Of a stretch of 64,000 nt of DNA, positions 57,453 to 64,000 are shown piece by piece. The translations under genes and the position numbers were made by a program. The DNA lies in the NCBI GenBank assembly GCA_013791855.1, contig VMTA01000011.1, positions 1-64,000 of the forward strand, given 5' to 3'. How positions within the stretch are numbered: the stretch's first letter is position 1; each line of letters starts with the position of its first letter. Under the pieces are notes generated by a model. The model saw only the letters and a list, made by a program, of their open reading frames with translations, did no database searches and was not told the origin of the DNA. This DNA is from Sideroxydans sp. GTDB taxonomy: Bacteria; Pseudomonadota; Gammaproteobacteria; Burkholderiales; Gallionellaceae.

Positions 57453-58616
57453 ATGGAGTTCGACATCATCATCGTCGGCGGCGGTCTGGTCGGCGCAAGT
57501 CTGGCGGCCTCATTGCGCGATAGCGGTCTGCGCTTGGCCTTGGTTGAAAGTGGTTCCTCACCCCAAGCCTCCACGGACGCTGACGATTGGGATGCACGCA
57601 TCTACGCTTTCACCCCCGGCAACGTTCAGTTCCTGCACGAATGTGGTGCATGGCAGCGACTGGATATGTCACGCGTGCAACAAGTGGAAGAGATGCGCGT
57701 GTTCGGCGACACCGGTGCCAAGCTCAATTTCAGTGCTTATCAATTGGGTGTGCCGGAGATGGCTTTCATCCTGGAGAGCCGTTTGTTGCATGAGGCGCTA
57801 TGGCAAGGTCTGCGCGAGCAAGAGAACCTCACCCTGCTGCATCCCGCACAATGTGCATCGCTCGCCATCGACGGCGACGCGGCCCATCTGGCACTAAAGG
57901 ACGGACGCGAGGTGAAAGCCAAGCTGATCGTCGGCGCGGACGGGCGCGATTCCTGGGTGCGCCATCAAGCTGTCATGCCGGAAGTGCCTACGCCTTACAA
58001 CCAGCATGGTCTGGTCGCCAACTTCACCATCAGCAAAGCGCATCGCGGCATCGCTTATCAGTGGTTCACCGAAGACGGCATCCTCGCCCTGCTGCCTTTG
58101 CCGGGGCGCCGCATCTCCATCGTCTGGTCGGTGACGCCGGAGAAGTCGGCCGAGTTGCTGGCACTGTCGCATGAGGAATTGTGCGCGCGCGTGTCGGAAG
58201 CTTCCAACCACACGCTGGGAGAACTGAAAGTGATCACCGCGCCCGCCGCTTTCGCGCTGCGCGTGCTGAATCTGGCACACATCACCAAGCCGCGTCTGGC
58301 GCTGGTGGGCGATGCGGCGCATAACGTGCATCCACTCTCGGGTCAGGGTGTGAACCTCGGCCTGCGCGACGTGCGCGAGCTGTCGCAAACACTGATGCAA
58401 CGCGGCGCGCTGGATTGCGGCGACCTGCGCCTGCTGCGCCGTTATGAGAAGGCCAGACAAGATGACATCCTGTCCATGCAACTTACCACCGATGCGCTGA
58501 AACATCTGTTCGTGAATAGCAACCCGGTGCTGCGCACACTGCGCAACGTCGGCATGGCCGCCACCAACGCTATCGTGCCGCTGAAGAAGATGCTGGCACG
58601 CCACGCCCTCAACTGA
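57453..58616 (+). CDS. UbiH/UbiF/VisC-family FAD-dependent ubiquinone hydroxylase
   Basis: FDIIIVGGGLVGASLAASL; LIVGADGRDSWVR; LVGDAAHNVHPLSGQGVNLGLRDV. Confidence 0.93.
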   Translation: MEFDIIIVGGGLVGASLAASLRDSGLRLALVESGSSPQASTDADDWDARIYAFTPGNVQFLHECGAWQRLDMSRVQQVEEMRVFGDTGAKLNFSAYQLGVPEMAFILESRLLHEALWQGLREQENLTLLHPAQCASLAIDGDAAHLALKDGREVKAKLIVGADGRDSWVRHQAVMPEVPTPYNQHGLVANFTISKAHRGIAYQWFTEDGILALLPLPGRRISIVWSVTPEKSAELLALSHEELCARVSEASNHTLGELKVITAPAAFALRVLNLAHITKPRLALVGDAAHNVHPLSGQGVNLGLRDVRELSQTLMQRGALDCGDLRLLRRYEKARQDDILSMQLTTDALKHLFVNSNPVLRTLRNVGMAATNAIVPLKKMLARHALN

Positions 58617-58639
58617 TCCCACAACCTAGGACGCATCGA

Positions 58640-59338
58640 ATGTTCAGAACCCTGCTGTTGCTTTTGCTCTCCACTTCACTCGCCTATGCCGCCGACGACA
58701 AGGCCGCAACCGTCAAGGACGCACTACAGAAATACCAGCAATTGATCGGGCCGGTGGATCAGGTGAATCCTTCGCCCGTCTCCGGTTTGTATGAGGTGGT
58801 GACCGGCGACCATATCTTCTATACCGACGAGAAGGCCGAGATCCTGATCGACGGCCAGATGTTCGATCTGCAGGCACGCCGCAATCTGACCGAGGCGCGC
58901 GCACGCATCCTGTTCGCGGTGGAATTCGACAAACTGCCGCTGAAGCTGGCCATGAAGAAAGTGAAGGGTGACGGCAGCCGCAAACTGGCTTACTTCACCG
59001 ACCCGAATTGCGGCTACTGCAAGAAGCTGGAACAGGAACTGAAGAGTATCGACAACGTGACGCTGTATCTGTTCATGTACCCGATCTTCGACGGCTCCGC
59101 CGAGAAAGTGCAGTCCGTGCTTTGCAGCAAGGACCCGGTGAAAGCATGGGACAGACTGATGCAGGACAACGTGCAACCCAAGCCTGCCACCTGCAAGCTG
59201 CCGACTGCCGAAGTCATGGCGCTTGGTCGCAAGCTGAAGGTGAACGGTACACCCGCGCTGATCTTCGCCAACGGCGTGGTCAATCCCGGTTATATGCCGG
59301 CGGATAGGCTGGAACAGGCGCTGAACGCGAACAAATGA
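58640..59338 (+). CDS. DsbC-family periplasmic thiol:disulfide interchange protein
   Basis: Signal peptide; YFTDPNCGYCKKLEQEL CxxC thioredoxin fold; C-term GTPALIFANG. Confidence 0.93.
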   Translation: MFRTLLLLLLSTSLAYAADDKAATVKDALQKYQQLIGPVDQVNPSPVSGLYEVVTGDHIFYTDEKAEILIDGQMFDLQARRNLTEARARILFAVEFDKLPLKLAMKKVKGDGSRKLAYFTDPNCGYCKKLEQELKSIDNVTLYLFMYPIFDGSAEKVQSVLCSKDPVKAWDRLMQDNVQPKPATCKLPTAEVMALGRKLKVNGTPALIFANGVVNPGYMPADRLEQALNANK

Positions 59339-59340
59339 AG

Positions 59341-59361
59341 AACGGGGCTTGCAGCCCCGTT
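59341..59361. terminator. Bidirectional terminator-like hairpin AACGGGGCT-TGC-AGCCCCGTT
   Basis: Perfect 9-bp stem between convergent genes. Confidence 0.75.
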
Positions 59362-59369
59362 CTTCATTC

Positions 59370-60950
59370 TCAGGATTTGCCCGCCAGGGCAGTCCGCAAT
59401 GGCGGGAAGGATGGCGGCTCTTTCTGGAAGTAGCCGCGGTAGCGACGCACGAAAGCTTCTGGCGGCATCTGCTTGGTGTCTTCGACCAGACTGTGCGTGA
59501 AGCCGTTCACGAAATACAACTCCATCTTGTGCGACACCTTGCTGTGGGTCTTCACACGCTTCTCGCATTCGAAGAAGTCCTTGATGCGGCCATAGGTCTG
59601 CGCCGATAGCGCGACGCGGTTCGGCTCGCCGCTCGATTCCACGCGCGAAGCGTAGTTCACCGATTCACCCCAGATGTCGTAGGCGAACTTCTGCGTACCG
59701 ACCATCCCGGCGATCACATGCCCGGTGTGGATGCCGACGCGGATCGACCAGTTGTTGCGGTTACCGCGCTCGGTCACCGCCTGCACGATCTCCATCGCCG
59801 CCATCACCGCGTCCACCGGATGCGATGGGTTGCGTTCCGGCAGACCGGCCGCGCACATATAGCTGTCGCCGATGGTCTTCAACTTCTCCATACCGTAGCG
59901 TGCGCAGATCTCGTCGAAGGCGCTGAAGTAGTCATGCAGCATGTGCACCAGATCTTCCGCTGCCAGCTTTTCGGTGGAGGCGGAGAAGCCGACGAAATCG
60001 GTGAACAGGATGGTGACGTCTTCCAGATACTTCGGCTGCACCGTGCCCTTGGCGCGAAACTCTTCGGCCACGGTCGCGGGCAGGATGTTGCGCAACAGCG
60101 CTTGCGACTCCATGCGCTGCGCCTCGACTTCCTCGTTGCGCTGCGCCAGATCATGTTCCAGCGTGCTGCACTGCTTGCGGGCGGCATGCAGGTCGTCGCT
60201 GATGGTATCGAATGCGGCGGCGATCTCGCCCAATTCATCCTTGCTTTGCAGGCCGATGCGCGCTTCGCCGCCGTCCAGTACGGTGGCGACCCCGGGCGCA
60301 AAAGACTGTATGCCGTCCACGACGCGGCGATAGACACGTATCGCGAAAGACAAAGCGACCAGCAGGGAAAGGACGAATACGACGAGTGCTGTGCGCTCGG
60401 ACCACCACTCGACCGCCTGCAAGTGTTGCCGTGCCTGCTCTATCGACTCGCTCTCATGCGCTTCGAGCGCAGGCAGGTCCTGATAGATCAACTGCTGACT
60501 GTAGGGCTCCGCGTGCAGCACAAGTTCGGTCATGGCTTGCGCCGAATCGATACCGAAATGGTTGTAGAACTGGTGCCAGGAAGCGGCCAGTTCCATGTAG
60601 CGCGACTGCATGGCTGTCACTTTTGGAAGCAGCGCCTCATCCGCCATCGCTTTGAGCCGGGTGATCTCACCTGCCACGCGCGCGGATCGCGCTTCTACCT
60701 TGTCTTTTTCCTTGGGGCTGAGTGCAGGCACGCTGTCCTGCGGCAATTGCCCCAGACGATCGACCTGCTTCTGGATATCGACGATGCCCTGCTTGACCGA
60801 GGTGGTCACTGCCAACAGTTTGGTCTCTTGCTGCAATTGCTCGACTGCCTGACTCTTTTGGTGTGCGTTCCAGAAGTTGAGCGCGAAGTTCAGCGCGAAC
60901 AAGGACAGGATCATCAACAGAGAAAACCGAATCAGGCTTTTTATTCGCAT
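59370..60950 (-). CDS. Membrane adenylate/guanylate cyclase with HAMP-like region
   Basis: 2 TM; VTILFTDFVGFSASTEKL; LKTIGDSYMCAAGLP; YDIWGESVNYASRVES class III cyclase. Confidence 0.92.
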   Translation of the reverse strand: MRIKSLIRFSLLMILSLFALNFALNFWNAHQKSQAVEQLQQETKLLAVTTSVKQGIVDIQKQVDRLGQLPQDSVPALSPKEKDKVEARSARVAGEITRLKAMADEALLPKVTAMQSRYMELAASWHQFYNHFGIDSAQAMTELVLHAEPYSQQLIYQDLPALEAHESESIEQARQHLQAVEWWSERTALVVFVLSLLVALSFAIRVYRRVVDGIQSFAPGVATVLDGGEARIGLQSKDELGEIAAAFDTISDDLHAARKQCSTLEHDLAQRNEEVEAQRMESQALLRNILPATVAEEFRAKGTVQPKYLEDVTILFTDFVGFSASTEKLAAEDLVHMLHDYFSAFDEICARYGMEKLKTIGDSYMCAAGLPERNPSHPVDAVMAAMEIVQAVTERGNRNNWSIRVGIHTGHVIAGMVGTQKFAYDIWGESVNYASRVESSGEPNRVALSAQTYGRIKDFFECEKRVKTHSKVSHKMELYFVNGFTHSLVEDTKQMPPEAFVRRYRGYFQKEPPSFPPLRTALAGKS

Positions 60951-61011
60951 AGTCGAAGCTTTCTTTTTCCATTCAATTCGTCGCGTACATCTGCCACGAA
61001 ACTTGTCAGGT

Positions 61012-61360
61012 GAAGCTGGCCGGTAAGCCGGGTTCTGTCGTGGACAGTCATTCCTCTAGGCGTTTCGTTACCTTACGCTCAAGCAACCTACCCGCTGGCG
61101 ACGCGAGCAACGTCATAGCCAGCCTATTTGGTCTTGCTCCGGATGGGGTTTACCCTGCCGTCCGTGTTACCACGTCCGCGGTGAGCTCTTACCTCGCCAT
61201 TTCAACCTTACCTGTACTGCTTACGCAGCCATCGGCGGTGTATTTTCTGTGGCACTTTCCATCGCCTCACGGCGTCCGGCCGTTAACCGGCATCCCGCTC
61301 TATGGAGCCCGGACTTTCCTCTGCATAAACGTACTATGCAGCGACTGCCTAGCCAGCTTC
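61012..61360 (-). ncRNA. rnpB: RNase P RNA (class A)
   Basis: - strand 5' GAAGCTGGCTAGGCAGTCGCTGC...GAGGAAAGTCCGGGCTCC ... GGACAGAACCCGGCTTACCGGCCAGCTTC 3' termini and CR motifs. Confidence 0.95.
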
Positions 61361-61417
61361 GGGGCGGAGTTTAGCACGGTGGTCAAAGAGCGTCCGGGAA
61401 CCCGGACCATGACGATA

Positions 61418-62896
61418 CTAGTTTGCTTCGACCTGCAAGCTGATGCCCACGGACTTCCATTGTTTGGCCTCGACTTGCAGGGCGGTCTCTGTCAGCGGAT
61501 TCTGTGCCAGCCAATCACCGCTCAGGTGCAGGTGGAACTTCGTCCCGCTGAATCTTCCCTGCATCACGGGCAGCACGACATCGCTGCGGTTCCTGTAGAA
61601 CAAGGCGGCCAGCCGTAGCGCCATCACCTTGGCGGTCACTTGCCATTCCGATAATTGCTCACGCACTTTCTCCAGCTTGCCGCGGTGCGACAGTGCCAGC
61701 AGACTCAAGCGTTGCTGTGCCTTGCGCGAGAAACCGGGCATATCGGCATTGGCGAGGATGTAGGCGGAATGTTTGTGATAGCCGCTGTGGGCGACGCTGA
61801 TGCCGATCTCGTGCAGGTCGCATGCCCAGGCCAGCAACTGCATGTCTTCTTCATCGGCATGTTCGTCGGCGAACTGCTGCGCCAGATGCGCCGCCAGTCC
61901 GCGCACACGTACGGTCTGCGCATGGTCAACGTGATAGCGACGCATGAATTGCTGCACGGTCGCCTCGCGCATGTCGTTATGGGTGAATCGCCCCAGCAGG
62001 TCATACAGCACGCCTTCGCGCAACGCACCCAGCGCGGGACGCATCAGTTCGATGCCCAGTTCACAGAAGGCCGCGTACATGATGGAGAACCCGCCGGGGA
62101 ATACCGCCACGCGATCCGCCTTCATGCCCAGCAGATCGAGCTTGCTCATGTCACCGGCCTCAAGCATCTTGGCGCGCAGCTTTTCCAGACCTTCGCGCGT
62201 GATGCCGGATGCACTGAAACCGTTCTGCTCCAGCACGTCGCAGATCACCCGCGCGGTGCCAGATGAACCCAGTGCCAAACTCCAGTGCCCGTGCGCATAT
62301 TCCGCGACGATGGCTTGCAGTTCGGTGCGCGCGGCAAGTTCGGCCTGCTTGAGATTGGACTTGGTGAGTTTGCCGTCGGCAAAGAAGCGCGCGCTGTAGC
62401 TGACACAGCCCATGTACAGGCTTTCCAGGTGGATGGGCTGCAAGCCTTCGCCGATGATGAATTCGGTGGATCCTCCGCCGATGTCCATCACCAGACGGCG
62501 TTCTGCATCTTGCGGCAAGCCCTGCGCGACACCCAGATAGATCAGTCGCGCTTCTTCGCGGCCGGCGATGACTTCGATGGGAAAGCCCAGTGCCGCTTCC
62601 GCCAGCTTGAGGAATTCGGGGGCATTCTTGGCAACACGCAGGGAGTTGGTGCCGACGGCGCGCACCGCTTCGCGCGGCAGGTCGCGCAGTCGCTCGCCGA
62701 AACGGTGCAGGCATTCGAGTGCGCGTTGCTGGGAGGGTTGGTCCAGACGTTTTTCCGGCGTGATGCCGGAGGCTAGTCGCACCGCTTCGCGCAGACCGTC
62801 CAGCATGTAGAGCTGGTCGTTCTCGACGCGTGCGACCTGCAGTCTGAAACTATTGGAACCGAGGTCGACGGCGGCAAGGAGTGGCTGGCGGTGCAA
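61418..62896 (-). CDS. ppx: Ppx/GppA exopolyphosphatase family
   Basis: AAVDLGSNSFRLQVARV; LVMDIGGGSTEFIIG; TTG start predicted. Confidence 0.93.
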   Translation of the reverse strand: MHRQPLLAAVDLGSNSFRLQVARVENDQLYMLDGLREAVRLASGITPEKRLDQPSQQRALECLHRFGERLRDLPREAVRAVGTNSLRVAKNAPEFLKLAEAALGFPIEVIAGREEARLIYLGVAQGLPQDAERRLVMDIGGGSTEFIIGEGLQPIHLESLYMGCVSYSARFFADGKLTKSNLKQAELAARTELQAIVAEYAHGHWSLALGSSGTARVICDVLEQNGFSASGITREGLEKLRAKMLEAGDMSKLDLLGMKADRVAVFPGGFSIMYAAFCELGIELMRPALGALREGVLYDLLGRFTHNDMREATVQQFMRRYHVDHAQTVRVRGLAAHLAQQFADEHADEEDMQLLAWACDLHEIGISVAHSGYHKHSAYILANADMPGFSRKAQQRLSLLALSHRGKLEKVREQLSEWQVTAKVMALRLAALFYRNRSDVVLPVMQGRFSGTKFHLHLSGDWLAQNPLTETALQVEAKQWKSVGISLQVEAN

Positions 62897-62911
62897 AACT
62901 CTGCTGGCAGC

Positions 62912-63619
62912 TTACTGCTGCACTTCCCGTTCGATCTCTTCGACGGTGACGTGACGCACGTCACGGCCTTTGACCATATAGACCACGTATTCGGACATGT
63001 TCTTGGCATGGTCGCCGATGCGCTCGATGGCCTTGGCAACGAACAGGATCTCCAGCGAAGTGGAGATGGTGCGCGGGTCTTCCATCATGAAGGTGATGAG
63101 GTAACGCATGATGGCGCGGAACTCCTCGTCCACCTGCTCGTCCTGGCGCACGACTTCGGCCGCAGCGGTGAGGTTGAGACGGGCGAAAGCGTCCAGCGAT
63201 TTGCGCAGCATGTCGAGCGCGATATCGCTGGCATGTTTGATCTCGTTGTAGCGCGGCAGATGCAGACGCTCTTTCTGCGACAGCAGCTTGGCCATGCGCG
63301 CGATCTTCTCGGCCTCATCGCCGATGCGCTCCAGATCGGTGATGGTCTTGATCACGGTCATCACCATGCGCAGGTCGCCCGCTGCAGGCTGACGACGCAC
63401 CAGGATGTGGTTGCAGCTCTCGTCGATCTCGACTTCCATCAGGTTCACACGGTGGTCGTCTTCGATCACCTGGTTCATCAGTGCGACATCACCCGTGATG
63501 AGCGATTCGATCGCCAGCTTGATCTGGTTCTCGACCAGCCCGCCCATCTGCAGTACGCGCGCGCGAACGGCTTCCAGTTCTGCGTCGAATTGTTTGGAGG
63601 TGTGTTCGGTACCGACCAT
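62912..63619 (-). CDS. phoU: Phosphate transport system regulator PhoU
   Basis: KQFDAELEAVRARVLQMGGLVENQI; AIERIGDHAKNMSEYVVYMVKG. Confidence 0.93.
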   Translation of the reverse strand: MVGTEHTSKQFDAELEAVRARVLQMGGLVENQIKLAIESLITGDVALMNQVIEDDHRVNLMEVEIDESCNHILVRRQPAAGDLRMVMTVIKTITDLERIGDEAEKIARMAKLLSQKERLHLPRYNEIKHASDIALDMLRKSLDAFARLNLTAAAEVVRQDEQVDEEFRAIMRYLITFMMEDPRTISTSLEILFVAKAIERIGDHAKNMSEYVVYMVKGRDVRHVTVEEIEREVQQ

Positions 63620-63680
63620 GATCATTCCTTAATGGATTAATACAAATTGCGAATGTTACTGATGCTCCGTTACGCTTATG

Positions 63681-64000
63681 TTACCGAGCCGTCATTGTCT
63701 GCACGCCGTCGGGTGTGCCCAGCAGCAGCACATCGGCCGGGCGCAAAGCGAACAGTCCATTGGTCACCACGCCGGGCAGATGGTTCAGTTTCGCCTCCAA
63801 CTCGGTCGGGTCTATGATGCTCAGTCCGTGTACGTCGAGGATGACGTTGCCGTTGTCGGTGGTGAAACCTTCGCGCAGCTTGGGCTGGCCGCCCAGCTTC
63901 ACCATCTCGCGTGCGATGTAACTTTGTGCCATCGGGATGACTTCGATCGGCAACGGGAACTTGCCCAGTACATCCACCAGTTTGCTCTGGTCGCAAACGC
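63681..64000 (-). CDS. rpiA: Ribose-5-phosphate isomerase A, C-terminal part (truncated by window end)
   Basis: [23 protein letters not shown]...[35 protein letters not shown]. Confidence 0.95.
   Translation of the reverse strand, partial: VCDQSKLVDVLGKFPLPIEVIPMAQSYIAREMVKLGGQPKLREGFTTDNGNVILDVHGLSIIDPTELEAKLNHLPGVVTNGLFALRPADVLLLGTPDGVQTMTAR

Noticed and set aside
61010-61618. 202-aa ORF
   Set aside because: Lies over rnpB and into the antisense of ppx; contains translated RNase P RNA sequence.

Overview
The window is GC-rich beta-proteobacterial chromosome; gene content is compatible with a Gallionellaceae-like microaerophile, but that taxonomic call is an inference. The left third carries a nitrogen-fixation accessory region. 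On the + strand it has two 2Fe-2S ferredoxins, nifQ and draG. On the - strand there is a long operon iscA-nifU-nifS-[35-aa micro-ORF]-nifV-cysE(nifP)-TPR-nifW-nifZ-nifM-[Cca-tail protein]-[unknown], preceded by a textbook sigma54 -24/-12 site and a NifA-type UAS. AT-rich insertions interrupt this region: a two-gene AAA ATPase + TOPRIM-like (VEGQTER) cassette, umuDC, and a RelE/HigA-like TA pair. The middle is mostly housekeeping (ispB, recG, ubiCA, hemF, tsaC, dusC). It also holds a glycan-type operon (BNR sialidase, GT39, GtrA, GT9), a Ser/Thr kinase-cNMP-binding fusion, a rubredoxin/rubrerythrin/Dps/OxyR oxygen-defence cluster and a large MshQ-like secreted protein. At 44-52 kb there is a defence island: type I R-M with an XRE-ImmA + PIN pair embedded between hsdS and hsdR, and a membrane Mrr-like protein. 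The right end has purD-purH-fis-dusB, ubiH-like, dsbC-like, an adenylate cyclase, rnpB, ppx, phoU and the start of rpiA (partial). The items I consider most worth following up are the AAA/TOPRIM cassette, the nif-embedded micro-ORF and degenerate Cca-tail protein, a ~140-nt imperfect-palindrome family (3 copies) with compensatory changes, an orphan promoter-hairpins-terminator transcript at ~41.26-41.43 kb, and the repeat-dense control region at 49.32-49.51 kb. No database searches or folding programs were run.
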